Part shown: piece by piece, positions 1-10,912 of the stretch | How the letters are laid out: each line of letters opens with the position of its first letter | Numbering within the stretch: position 1 is the first letter of the stretch | Assembly (NCBI GenBank): GCA_905250025.1 | Contig: CAJNOJ010000183.1 | Location: 149,790-213,789, forward strand | Reading direction: 5' to 3' | Length of the DNA stretch: 64,000 bases | Source of the DNA: Adineta ricciae | Lineage: Eukaryota; Rotifera; Eurotatoria; Adinetida; Adinetidae | The notes under the pieces: model-generated | Told to the model about the DNA's origin: nothing | The model's input: the letters and a program-made list of their open reading frames with translations, nothing else | Databases searched by the model: none | Program-made: the position numbers and the translations under genes

Positions 1-970
1 TCGATACAATGGAAATCAAAAGAAATCCTCCGATCTTCATCATCGGACTTCCTTGAAAAATTTCGAGAAAACATCGTGTCACGACCATCAGAAGGTATGT
101 GTATAAGGAAAATGCGAATACAGAATGTCATTCTTTCGCTTTTGTTCATTGTAGTCGATGCTGCATGGCAGAATTTCTTACACGATTCTTTTTCAATAAA
201 TGAAAGCTTTTCCAAGTGGAATAATCCAATGCTTCAAGATTATGTGTATTATGGATATGTTTTTGACGCTTATCGTCGAAATCAATCCGTGAAATCTCTT
301 CTACCACTTCCTTCAACTTGTCCTGAGTTCTCAAAGTCTCTTAAGTTACGAGATCAACTGTTGAAATCCGAGTTTCTCATGTTGGCAGATGATGTTCTTC
401 GAATGTATACATGCGGTCTGATCTCCGAAGACTTATTTCGAAGCAGTTTCAATGAACAGGAAATAAAATCTATCAATAATCGCAACGAACAAATGGCACA
501 ACGTATTCATCAATTATTAACACAAAAGCCAAACACAAAATATTTCTTTCTTGTCAATGCAGGTTAACTATAGACATAAAGAGATTTCGGTACCGGACTG
601 TTGATATTCTCATTTTTGTTTAGTCAACTTTTTGGGTAATCAAAGTGTTGTGAAATTACTTGAAGATCAAGGATATTCTTTGGAACGAGTCTATTATCAA
701 CCAAATCCATTAGCAGAGTAGGGAGAATGCTTTTTCAGGATAGTATTATCGTCTGGTTTTAGAAAATGTGCAGACAAGGAATTTAGAGATAAATATCAAC
801 ATCCAGATAAGGACATTACGAATGCTGTGACGATATACTTGAAGAATTTCAATATTGATCCATTATTTTACTTTTATTATTACTTTACTTCACTCTGTAT
901 GGTATCAACCGATTCGATTAAATCGGATTGTCCATTCAATGATTTAAATTGGATGAAAATAGCTGCATGA
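1..970 (+). CDS. TIKI-like metalloprotease family protein, 3' part (5' end outside window)
   Basis: Four exons fit one frame: 1-94, 155-562, 624-717 and 763-970, with introns of 60, 61 and 45 bp. The segment RNEQMAQRIHQLL followed by FFLVNA and NFLGNQSV matches the C-terminal region of TIKI/TraB-GumN family proteins, which are membrane-anchored metalloproteases acting on Wnt in animals (family knowledge). The apparent signal peptide after position 118 is only translated intron: the 60-bp intron at 95-154 keeps the frame open. In the family the second GxxH motif reads GAGHFLG; here the splice gives A-V-N-F-L-G, so the His looks replaced by Asn. A hydrophobic Phe/Tyr-rich stretch lies near the C-terminus. 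The fourth exon is the least certain; without it the protein would stop at 719-721. Confidence 0.6.
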
Positions 971-1264
971 CTCATATAGACTTTTACTTGTACGAACTAT
1001 CAATGAGATAAAAACTAACTAAATAAATAATCATTATTAACATAGATTGGTCTTTAATAGGATATTTTTCTTGATGTACAATTACATCGAAATCTTCACC
1101 CGAATGCTGTTTAGAGTCCATACAAAGCTGTGCTTGTATAGTCTTGATTATTTATTTCTTTGTTTGGAAAAAGAATAAAAGAGCAAAACATGAAGATATG
1201 TTCCGGATTAAAATAAGAATTTTCTTGAATAGACTTTTTGTAGTTTGAGATATGACGCGGAGTT
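971..1264. other. Intergenic, convergent genes
   Basis: This AT-rich stretch of about 290 bp lies between the 3' ends of the TIKI-like gene and the minus-strand Rel-like gene. I see no coding signal. Confidence 0.5.
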
Positions 1265-2774
1265 TTACAAATCTCCTTGTGTTGTGCGGATAAGGCCATT
1301 CAGTCTTTTGATTGTCTTTTGTTTTGGACCAGTTCTTTTACGTTTTGTATCAGCCTATAGAAAGAATCAATACAACGAACAGTGATTTTCAATGGATACA
1401 TTTACTGTATTTGATTTGTTTCTTTTGTTTCGGTATTGTTCTGGAATACAGTTCTGTTCCTTGTCTAAACAAAAACATTATTTAGAGAGAATATGTACTT
1501 CCACAAATAAGAGAAGCCTCTTACATTCATATTCATAAATTGGCTCTGTTTTACAAGACATGTAAGTCGAATGAGCTATTTGATTCTGATCGACAAGAAA
1601 TATTTGAAAATGTAAGACAGAATATCGAAGATTATAGGTGTTAATGATGGATTTTGCTTTATCGAGATTGATGTTATGATAACCTATGCATGATATGAAT
1701 ATCAACGTAAAACGGTTTCGTATCTGTTACCTGCGCAATCAACCTGATCGTACGTGAATATTGGCCACTGCTTTCTGGTTGTCACAGTAGATTGTTTTAA
1801 TCGCGACATAATTAGGTCGTCAATTCTATGAAAAATCAAGAAGTTTCAATGTGTCCATTCACATAAGAATCTATACTTACATTATTCTTTGCTCTTCTAT
1901 GTTTTTATCCGATACAGGAAATAGCAAAGAACCGTGGTGAACTATTGCCTGTTCGTTTACGGTCGATAATGGATACGGATGGCAACAGATCGTTTCATCA
2001 GTGCCAAATGGAGTTGTAGTGCGAGACGCACGTAACATGACCGACATATTATCAGGTATACGGCTTCGGATATCGGATATCTATTGCACAGTAACAGGGA
2101 AATTTGGCAAATGAAGCAACATGAATCAATGTGAATCTTATTTACCTCCAGTACAATGCCTTTGTTTTTCGGTGTGGAAATAAAACGAAGATCATCATCA
2201 AGTTCTCCATCATACCGCGCGCGTTGATAAGGGTCAGGTGGCGTAAGTAATCGCAACGAATCAACATGATCGTGTGCCTGAAAGAAAAAAAACATCCTAT
2301 TGATGCAAACGAATCGTTTCAGTATGATTTAACAAACCGATGGCTCTGATGCTTGTTCAAGCGCACTGGTGAGCATTTGTTCGGGAAAAACTCTTGACTG
2401 TGATTCATCAAACCCTAAGAAAAGTAGAGGTCAATACGACAGAAAAATACCTGAATCTACTTCACCTTCAAATGGTTCATCCGAGAAAGAGTTAAACACC
2501 ACCGGATTGAATTCATCAAGAACTTCAAATGATACGAAAAGAAAATGTATAATTTGAAAATTATTTCGTTATTTACATACTTATTTGAGGGTTTACAAAC
2601 AAATCATCAATAAAATTCGATGCCGCAACTACAACAGGAAAATAATGCATTATTGTTATGGCATTCCAGGGTGATACAAATAGTTATACCAGAGATATTA
2701 GGGTACGGATCATGTGGTAGCAAATCACTATTGACAGTTGATGATGAAAATTCAAACTTTTCAAGTGAGTCCAT
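1265..2774 (-). CDS. Rel-homology-like transcription factor, ten exons, 340 aa
   Basis: Exons from the 5' end are 2774-2690, 2628-2581, 2522-2451, 2414-2338, 2277-2146, 2080-1881, 1825-1731, 1683-1525, 1464-1400 and 1354-1265. They sum to exactly 341 codons with every junction in phase. The first about 94 residues are acidic and Ser-rich, as in an activation domain. Residues about 95-290 resemble the N-terminal Rel-homology domain. R113-x-R115-Y116-x-x-E119 fits the RxRYxxE DNA-contact loop. DCAG at 234-237, then LHFQIFL and EPIYE, echo the NFAT/NF-kB strands before the domain boundary. The C-terminus (from 312) carries TKRKR, a likely nuclear signal. No IPT dimerisation domain or ankyrin repeats follow. 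The exon structure is strong; the family call is inference. Confidence 0.6.
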
Positions 2775-4599
2775 TGTCGAAGGAGTGGAGTATAGTAAGG
2801 TAGAGAAATGAAAATGGCTTGTGAAATATATTTATATATAAACCAAACACTTCGGTTTTTTCCGGCCGCAACGTTGTTTCTTACTATGTGCTCTGTTCTG
2901 TTTTGTTTCTTTTTATACTATTGACTAAAAAAGAAGACAAATCGTAATTCTCAAGGAAAAAGAAATAATAGAGTGCGCTACAATGAGATGACGGAAAACT
3001 TACATAATTACAATTTTGTGGTTAACAGACTAATACGATAGATATACCATTGGATGACACGAGTGAGAGATTTGTGTAGATTCCTGATTGAAATGGTTGG
3101 ATTTATGATGAACACATCTTTCTTGTAAGAAATCTAGTGAACCATTTTGTTTATACATTATGATTGAAGAATCTGCCATTGTGATGATGTGAGTAAAAGA
3201 GCAGAAATATCTAACTCATGGAAGATCTTAAGGATAATAGTTGAAAGAAATTGATTTTCGAATTTGAACTTGTCAGGACATGTTTTATTTTTACACGCGC
3301 AATTGTTCGACCTGACACAATGATATTCTATCACAAAGAGAAAAGAAACTCATTCTGATCTGAAGAACCCAAAACATCAGAAGTACATATTGAGTTTCGG
3401 CTGAGTACATTTATTCATTGATCAACACACATTATAGATGCATCAAACGAGAAATACTTTGATTTTATGAAGCTATTTCGAACAGCAGTATCATCTAGAT
3501 GAATAAAAAACAAACATTAAATACAACAAGGACTTTGCGAAGAAATTAAAATATTCAAAGTGATGTTTTTTCGTCATTATAACTGAAGAAGATCATTAGA
3601 GTTCAATCAAATCGATTGACGCTTTCTTCTTGTGAAAGAAATTCTCTGTTCATATTATGTCAAAGTCTATGAAATAGTTGAGCAAAGAACTTTTTGTTTT
3701 TCTTTTTGCCATATTTATCAGCCTTATCATTCGTCTCGAATAGATTTCATTTTCACACTACAAACATAGAATTTTTCGTTCGTTGCTTTGCAAGTCTCTC
3801 TCTCTATGCCTATGATAAGGACAGTTGTTCGGGTTTCAATATTGTTTAACTCATTTAATAGAACATTCGCTAAGACAAGTCATGAACGATAGCAATGGAT
3901 CTTATTGTCAGTCAAGATTTGCTTGGAAGAGATGTTCACGGACATGTGTTGAGAAGATTTTTCATAAATTAACCTTTGTGAGACAACAGAAAAAATAAAC
4001 GAGTACCTATCCGACTGATCCAGACTCTAATCTTCTTGAGGAGAATGACGGATTTAAAAGCTGAAACAGGTAGTGAATGGTTTGATAGAAGTAATGATGA
4101 AAGTGAACTCGAGTTCATGGTGTAAATGGAGATATTCTGTCAAATACACAGAAACACAATGTTTCATTTAAAAACAAATTCCCTTTCTTTTGTTTCCTCA
4201 AATTGGTTCAGATATGTTTTAAACGTGCGGATGTTCTACTAGCGCTGCAGTTTATCTTTGCTTTCAATTCAAATTCAATTTGATTTTCCTATAAAATGCT
4301 GTCAAAACCGGTTTCCTTTTTGCGACGTTTTGAAGAGAGAAACTAATTAGCATGCGTTAATCTGCTTGCAATAAGACTGCAATATCTGGATTAAGTTTTA
4401 ACTTATTCATCCAAAATCTCCGTGTGCTAAATAGAGAAAAGTCGCTTTCTCTTGGTACGTAAAATCGAAACTTTCATTTCACTCTCATTGACGTGCTATG
4501 GACTTTTAAAGTTTGTTGCATATAGAGAGGAAGATTATCCTCTAGAATCCACTCAATTATCAATTAATTACAGATCATATTATTTAACAACAAAATCTA
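2775..4599. other. Long intergenic region between divergent genes
   Basis: About 1.8 kb separate the Rel-like gene (minus) from the GPCR (plus). The stretch is conserved in the second copy at 9084-10912, but reading frames are not: indels break any longer frame in one copy, for example near 3640 versus 9960. I see no exon and treat it as regulatory or non-coding DNA. Confidence 0.5.
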
Positions 4600-5664
4600 A
4601 TGTCGAACACTACCGAAGCGATCAATCAGCTCAACACGGCGACTACCACCATTGCACTTATATTGTCTCTCATTAACTTTCCACCAGGTGCCGTTGGCCT
4701 TATCTTCAACGTTCTAGTATTTACTCGACCAGTTCTAAACCGTCAACCATGTTCATTTTATTTCCTGATCTCAACATTGTTTAACTTATTTGTTGTATTC
4801 ATTATTCTGCCTGTACGGATTGTTTCCAACAGCTTCAATCTGGATCTAGCCAATTACAACCTTGGAATATGCAAAACAGAATTCTACTCGTTCTATGTAG
4901 TGCGTGTCGTCTCCATCTGGTTAATTCTGTTGGCATGCATCGATCGATACTTTCATAGTTCATCGAATATCAAGTTACGTCGACTGAGTTCTTTGAAAAT
5001 GGCTCGAATATCTTCTAGTGTGCTTACTTTGTTAATGATTGTCATCTACAGTCATATGATCGTTTATTTTGAAATCGCCAATGTCACCAGTCAAACTGGT
5101 CAAGCTACACAAACGTGCAATGCAAGAAAAGGCACATATCGAAGTTTTAGTGCATCCTGGCATATGACCTTGTATTCATTATGCCCATCATCTCTGATGT
5201 TATTATTTGGCATTCTAACAGTGAGAAACATTCATCAACATCATCGGATCATACCAACACATAGTGATAACAATCAACGCCATAATCGTCGAACAGATAT
5301 GCAACTGCTACGAATGTTAACCATTCAAGTTCTTTTCATTATTGTCTCCACAATGCCGTCCAGTGCTATTCGTTTGTATTCATCATTTACTGCAACTACG
5401 ACAAAGAATGCATTTCAAACTGCTCAAGAAAACTTAGCCACTCAATTATGCAATTCTCTTTCATATTTTGCCCATTCAACTAGTTTTTATCTGTACACAT
5501 TGACTGGTAGTTTATTTCGAACAGAGCTCACTAAAATTATAGGTCGCTGTTTTCATTTTCGTTCGAACTTTATTGAAACGTCTGGAACTGGTCAAAATCA
5601 AATGTCACTCAATCCAATCAATCAACAACGTAATACAGCCGTCGTCGTTATTGATCATCAATGA
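4600..5664 (+). CDS. Rhodopsin-like 7TM receptor, 354 aa (copy 1)
   Basis: This single-exon protein starts at the ATG of 4600. There are seven hydrophobic segments, at about 18-42, 53-76, 95-116, 137-158, 186-208, 236-256 and 283-304. A DRY motif lies at 115-117 after the third segment, and C91 and C173 could form the usual extracellular disulfide. N-terminal NTT is a potential glycosylation site. The seventh segment lacks a classic NPxxY and ends YLYTLTGSLF. The ligand is unknown; proteins of this kind form large orphan or chemoreceptor-like families in rotifers (inference). It sits between the Rel-like gene and the esterase and is repeated intact at 10913-11977. Confidence 0.85.
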   Translation: MSNTTEAINQLNTATTTIALILSLINFPPGAVGLIFNVLVFTRPVLNRQPCSFYFLISTLFNLFVVFIILPVRIVSNSFNLDLANYNLGICKTEFYSFYVVRVVSIWLILLACIDRYFHSSSNIKLRRLSSLKMARISSSVLTLLMIVIYSHMIVYFEIANVTSQTGQATQTCNARKGTYRSFSASWHMTLYSLCPSSLMLLFGILTVRNIHQHHRIIPTHSDNNQRHNRRTDMQLLRMLTIQVLFIIVSTMPSSAIRLYSSFTATTTKNAFQTAQENLATQLCNSLSYFAHSTSFYLYTLTGSLFRTELTKIIGRCFHFRSNFIETSGTGQNQMSLNPINQQRNTAVVVIDHQ

Positions 5665-6017
5665 CAATGTCTTACTGAGATTCGGATTTTGTCTAGAGTT
5701 TCAACATTGCTACCGTTTCCTCTTTTCTTCTAATTAGTGTTGTAATTTCTTGTAAAACCGTGCGAGCATTTTCGCTCTCATATGCATGTCGTCGAAAATG
5801 TTAAACAGTAAAACGATGAATACGTACAGTGATGAAGGCTAACTCATCGATAGTACACAGTAAACCACCTGTTCTTAAAAACAAAGTAAAATGTAATACG
5901 ATATGATTGCTTGAATTATACCGAATTATATCCCTGAATTAAAAATATTCGATGTCGTTGCATATTTGAAATAAAAACGTATTTTTTTCTCCTTTGGAAA
6001 TCAATAATAACCACAGT
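5665..6017. other. Intergenic, GPCR to esterase
   Basis: About 350 bp of AT-rich sequence, conserved at 11978-12331. No gene or clear core promoter was seen. Confidence 0.4.
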
Positions 6018-7222
6018 ATGTGGACTATTTTCGTTACAATTATTCTACTTGGTTCAAGAATCGAAGCCATACCGCGGACTGATGTAACTGTTTCAGGTTT
6101 GTCGTCGGGTGCTGCGATGACAGCTCAGCTGCACCTCGTTTATTCATCAACAATCAGCGGCAGTGGTGTTCTTGCTGGTCCTCCCTATTATTGTGCTCGA
6201 GGCAATTCGAAGAATGTTGACGAATGTCTGTACGGCCCAGCAAAATCAATTCCTGTCGAAACACTCATCCGCCAATTACAATCATACGCTTCTGCTGGTA
6301 CAGCTGATCCAACATCGAATATTAAAAATGATCCTGTCTACATATTTACTGGTAAGTATGATCCCGTCGTTTTTCCTGATGTTGTTAAACTCAATACAAA
6401 AGTGTTTTTATCGTTCGGTGCGAATATCAAGCCAAATTATGAAATGCACGCGACTCACGGATATGCGACAGAAAATTTTGGTGGACCTTGTGAGATTCCC
6501 GATCTAAAATATTTTATTAATAATTGGTATGTAGAAAACAAAGTGAATACCGTTTTCATTTGTCTCTGAAATAGTTCGTTCAATTTGGCTTATGATGTAT
6601 TAAATCATATATTTGGTGGAAATCTGACTAAACCCGGGCAAACAGTACCACTAACTGGTCAGTTTATAACTTTCGATCAACCTGCACTAATGAGTCCAGA
6701 ATCTGTTGAGATACGTGGCGTACGCTGCAAGAGTATTTTTTCCTATTGGGCAAATTGGCTAAAAGTACCGATAGGAACATCTAAACTTCCTGGTTTAGTT
6801 GACATTACATCGACGAATTCTTCTAGTTTCGACAAAGAAGGTTACGTTTATTATCCAACAAATTGTGTGAAAGAAAAGAAATGTCCAATTCATGTAGCTC
6901 TCCATGGATGTTTACAAGGTTTGAATAATTTTTTGCTTACAAAGCTTATTCATCTTCCGTCATAGGGAAATGGCGCATTGGTGATGTCTTCGCGAAGAAA
7001 ACGGGTTATTTAGAAGTGGCTGAACTCAATAATATTATTATAATATTTCCACAAATTATAGCATCGCATGTCAATCCGTCAAATAAAGAAGGCTGTTGGG
7101 ATTGGTGGGGCTATAGTTCTCCTAACTATGCTAATAAGCTGGGTATAGAAATGGCAGGTGTGAAGAAAATGATCGACAGTTTCAGATCTATTAATACTGC
7201 TTTACATCCTTTCGAGAAATAA
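6018..7222 (+). CDS. Secreted PHB-depolymerase-like esterase, three exons, 369 aa
   Basis: Exons 6018-6526, 6575-6918 and 6966-7222 (introns 48 and 47 bp) join in frame to 370 codons. The first ATG follows non-ATG sequence and gives a signal peptide ([17 protein letters not shown]). GLSSGAAM carries the nucleophile S30. The other triad members would be D115 in GKYDPVV and H147 in THGYAT, the arrangement of poly(3-hydroxyalkanoate) depolymerase-type alpha/beta hydrolases. The C-terminal GCWDWWGY block is also typical of that family. It would hydrolyse polyester or other esters outside the cell. The family is mainly bacterial and fungal, so ancient horizontal acquisition followed by intron gain is plausible (inference). 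A truncated copy lies at 12332-13016. Confidence 0.75.
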
Positions 7223-7250
7223 ATCTCGACATTTTGTCTATTTGAAAAGA

Positions 7251-7846
7251 TTATCGGTTTGCCTCGAGTGGCAAACGTGTACCACCCTTCGAAAATTGTC
7301 CATTTTCAAGGTTTTCCGTATAAACAGCATGTAAGATAGAATCTGCTCCAAGCTCAGCGGGTCGTCCACCGTCTGCTCGATTGTTAATATCAGTTGCACA
7401 AAAGCCCTGGACACACAGCACTTACAATGACATTTTTTGCTGTATACTTTTTGTTTTAATTGCGAGCTTGCGAACGGGTCAGAATATTGGCACCCAAGTT
7501 GGATGCGCCATAGTATAAGGCAAAGTAATCATCAAAATTTGGAATTTTAACAAGATTGAAACCAATTGTTTTGAAATCATTTCCTTCTTGAACTACTCTG
7601 AATAATCTGGAAAGAAAAGGGTCGGAGCAAAACGAAATACTTTACTCTTATTTATACTCAGTAAAAATTTGCTCTAATTGACTTTCTGTTATATTGGGAT
7701 CAAGAAGTTTGACTTGTAAATCTTTGCAATAGCGTTCCAACGTCAATGATGCTATGCCACTGCTTACATTCACTATACGCCCATTATCTCTCAACAACGG
7801 CGACAACGTATCATTCAAATATTTGACATCATAGAAGTTGTTCCCA
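7251..7846 (-). pseudogene. Short-chain dehydrogenase/carbonyl reductase remnant
   Basis: On the minus strand, fragments in shifting frames line up with the second half of carbonyl-reductase-type SDRs: LSPLLRDNGRIVNVSSG (the Ser block), YGASNLGANILTRSQAR (the Y-x-x-x-K block, with N in place of K), NVIVSAVCPG, GGRPAELGADSILHAVY and ENGQFSKGG. At least three frameshifts or stops separate these blocks, and the N-terminal Rossmann half is absent. The likely end is the TAA complement at 7251-7253. It would have been a cytosolic NADPH-dependent reductase; now it is clearly decayed. Confidence 0.75.
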
Positions 7847-7856
7847 TGTAAGCATT

Positions 7857-8062
7857 TTTTGGATCTAAACGCGCTTTAATCGCGTCCGAATCGCGTCTAA
7901 ATCACAGTAATTGAGCGCGTCCCAGGTGAAACAATCGGAGCATCTAGACGCAGTACAAAACTGACTGCGTCTAAACGCACTTCAATTTGAGCTGCGTCCT
8001 GGATGAAACTATCGGAGCGTCTGAACGCGTTCACATTAAATTTCAAAATTAGGCAAAAAATC
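7857..8062. repeat. GC-richer imperfect repeat next to a gap character
   Basis: The sequence carries several GCGTCTAAACGC-like words and two related units of about 78 bp (GGTGAAACAATCGGAGCATC near 7925 and GATGAAACTATCGGAGCGTC near 8003). Composition differs from the surroundings. It ends at the N of 8063. It could be the edge of a mobile element; no coding capacity was seen. Confidence 0.5.
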
Positions 8063-8063
8063 N
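8063..8063. other. Single N, probable contig join
   Basis: Right of the N the sequence continues inside exon 7 of the second Rel-like copy (matching position 1752). Left of it lies unrelated repeat DNA. The break falls in mid-codon of an otherwise good exon, which suggests an assembly join. Confidence 0.7.
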
Positions 8064-9083
8064 ACGTGAATATTGGCCACTGCTTTCTGGTTGTCACAGT
8101 AGATTGTTTTAATCGCGACATAATTAGGTCGTCAATTCTATGAAAAATCAAGAAGTTTCAATGTGTCCATTCACATAAGAATCTCTACTTACATTATTCT
8201 TTGTTCTTCTATGTTTTTATCCGATACAGGAAATAGCAATGAACCATGGTGAACTATCGCTTGTTTGTTTACGGTCGATAATGGATACGGATGGCAACAG
8301 ATCGTTTCATCAGTGCCAAATGGAGTTGTAGTGCGAGACGCACGTAACATGACCGCCATATTATCAGGTATACGACTTCGGATATCGGATATCTATTGCA
8401 CAGTAACAGGAAAATTTGGCAAATGAAGCAACATGAATCAATGTGAATCTTATTTACCTCCAGTACGATGCCTTTGTTGCTCGGTGTGGAAATAAAACGA
8501 AGATCCTCATCAAGTTCTCCATCATACCGAGCGCGTTGATAAGGGTCAGGTGGCATAAGTAATCGCAACGAATCAACATGATCATGTGCCTGAAAGAAAA
8601 AAACATCCTATTGATGCAAACGAATCGTTTCAGTATGATTTAATAAACCGATGGCTCTGACGCTTGTTCAAGCGCACTGGTGGGCATTTCTTCGGGAAAA
8701 ACTCTTGACTGTGATTCATCACACTCTAAGAAAAATAGAGGTCAATATGAGAGAAAAATGCCTGCATCTACTTCACCTTCAAATGGTTCTTCCGAGAAAG
8801 AGTTAAACACCGCCGGATTGAATTCATTAACAACTTCAAATGATACGAAAAGAAAATGTATGATTTGAAAAAGTATTTCTTTATTTACGTACTTATTTGA
8901 GGGTTTACAAGCAAATCATCAATAACATTTGATGACGCAACTACAACAGGAAAATAATACATTATTGTTATGGCATTCCAGGATGATATAAATAGTTATA
9001 CCAGAGGTATTAGGGTGCGGTTCATGTGATAGAAAATCACTCTTGACAGTTGATGAAAATTTAAACTTTTCAAATGAGTTCAT
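8064..9083 (-). pseudogene. Rel-homology-like transcription factor, second copy, 3' end missing
   Basis: It follows the exon plan of the 1265-2774 gene from the ATG at 9083 through the RxRYxxE exon and the IDDLIMSRLKQ exon, then stops at the N of 8063 within exon 7, so the last about 110 residues (DCAG strand and KRKR tail) are absent. All exons present are open. The donor of the third intron reads GC here instead of GT. It may be a real truncated copy or an intact allele cut by a scaffold join; I label it pseudogene only because of the missing end. Confidence 0.6.
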
Positions 9084-10912
9084 TGTCGAAAGAGTGTAGT
9101 ATAGTAAGGTAAAGAAATGAAAATGGCTTGTGAAATTTATTTACATGTAAACCAAACGCTTCGGTTTTTTCCAGCTGCGCAACGTTGTTTCTTACTATGT
9201 GCTCTGTTCTGTTTTGTTTCTTTTTATACTATTGACTAAAAAAGAAGACAAATCGTAATTCTCAAGGAAAAAAGAAAGAATAGAGTGCGCTACAATGAGA
9301 TGACGGAAAACTTACATAATTATACTTTTGTGGTTAACAGACTAATACGATAGATATACCATTGGATGGCACGAGTGAGAGATTTGTGTAGATTCCTGAT
9401 TGAAATGATTGGATTTATGATGAACACATCTTTCTTGTAAGAAATCTAGTGAACCATTTCGTTTATACATTATGATTGAAGAATCTGCCATTGTGATGAT
9501 GTGAGTAAAAGAGCAGAAATATCTAACTCATGGAAGATCTTAAGGATAATAGTTGAAGGAAGTTGATTTTCGAATTTGAACTTGTCAGAACATATTTTAT
9601 TTTTACACGCGCAATTGCTCGACTTGACACAATGATTTTCTATCACAGAAAGAAAACAAAATCATTCTGATCTGAAGAACTTAAAACATCAGATATACAG
9701 GTTGAATTTTAGTTGAATCTATTTATTCATTGATGAACACACATTACAGATGCCGAAAACGAGAAACACTTTTATTTTATAAAACTATTTTGATTGGTAG
9801 TATCATCTAGATAGATAAAAAACACGCATTAAACACAACAAAGATTTGGTAAAGAAATTAAAATATTCGAAGTGATGTTTTTTCATCATTATAATCGAAG
9901 AAGATCATTAGAGTTTAATCAAATCGATTGACGCTTTCTTCTTGTAAAAGAAATTCTCTGTTCATATATTATGTCAAAGTCTATGAAATAGTTGAGCAAA
10001 GAACTTTTTTGTTTTGCTTTTTGCCATATTTATCAGCGTTATTATTCGTCTTGAATAGATTTCATGTTCACATTACAAACATAGAATTTTTCGTTCGCTG
10101 CTTTGCAAGTCTCTCTCTCTACGCCTATGATAAGGACAATTGTTCGAGTTTCAATTTTGTTTAACTCATACATTCGCGAAGACAAGTCATGAACGATAGC
10201 AATGGATTTTATTGTCAGTCAAGATTTGCTTGGAAGAGATGTTCACGGACATGTGTTGAGAAGATTTTTCATAAATTAACCTTTGTGAGACAACAGAAAA
10301 AATAAACGAGTACCTATCCGACTCATCCAGACTCTAATCTTCTTGAGGAGAATGACGGATTTAAAAACTGAAACAGGTAGTGAATGGTTTGATAGAAGTA
10401 ATGATGAAGGTTAACTCGAGTTCATGGTGTAAATGGAGATATTCGGTCAAATACACAGAAACACAATGTTTCATTTAAAAACAAATTCCCTTTCTTTTGT
10501 TTCCTCAAATTGGTTCAGATATTGTACTGTTTTAAACGTGCGCGGATGTTCTACTAGCGCTGCAGTTTATCTTTACTTTCAATTCAAGTTCAATTTGATT
10601 CTGCTATCAAATGCTGTCAAAACTGGTTTCCTTTTTGCGACGTTTTGAAGAAAGAAACTAATTAGCATGCGTTAATCTGCTTGCAATAAGACCGCACTAT
10701 CTGGATTAAGTTTTAACTTATTAATCCAAAATCTTCGTGTGCTAAATAGAGAAAAAACGCTTTCTCTTGATACGTAAAATTCAAACTTTAACTTCATTCT
10801 CATGGACGTACTGGACTTTTAAAGCTTGTTGCATATCGAGAGGAAGGTTATTCTCTAGGATCCACTCAATTATCAATTAATTACAGATCATATTATTTAA
10901 CGACAAAATCCA
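9084..10912. other. Intergenic, second copy of 2775-4599
   Basis: Conserved with copy 1 at the DNA level but with frame-breaking indels. No exon recognised. Confidence 0.5.

Larger units (their letters stand above)
1752..6705. repeat. Segmental duplication 1, copy 1
   Basis: This block reappears in the same orientation at 8064-13016 with almost the same length (4954 versus 4953 bp). Coding and non-coding parts are both conserved, with scattered substitutions and small indels. The two GPCR proteins differ at about 16 of 354 residues by my count. Confidence 0.95.

Noticed and set aside
1957-2295. 112-residue minus-strand frame as a gene
   Set aside because: It is exon 5 of the Rel-like gene plus translated intron; the splice sites and the second copy show this.
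2369-2557. Ser-rich plus-strand frame, also present at 8680-8868
   Set aside because: It is antisense to exons 3 and 4 of the Rel-like gene and only looks conserved for that reason.
9928-10164. 78-residue hydrophobic plus-strand frame
   Set aside because: The first copy has a 2-bp difference that destroys the frame, so it is not conserved coding DNA.
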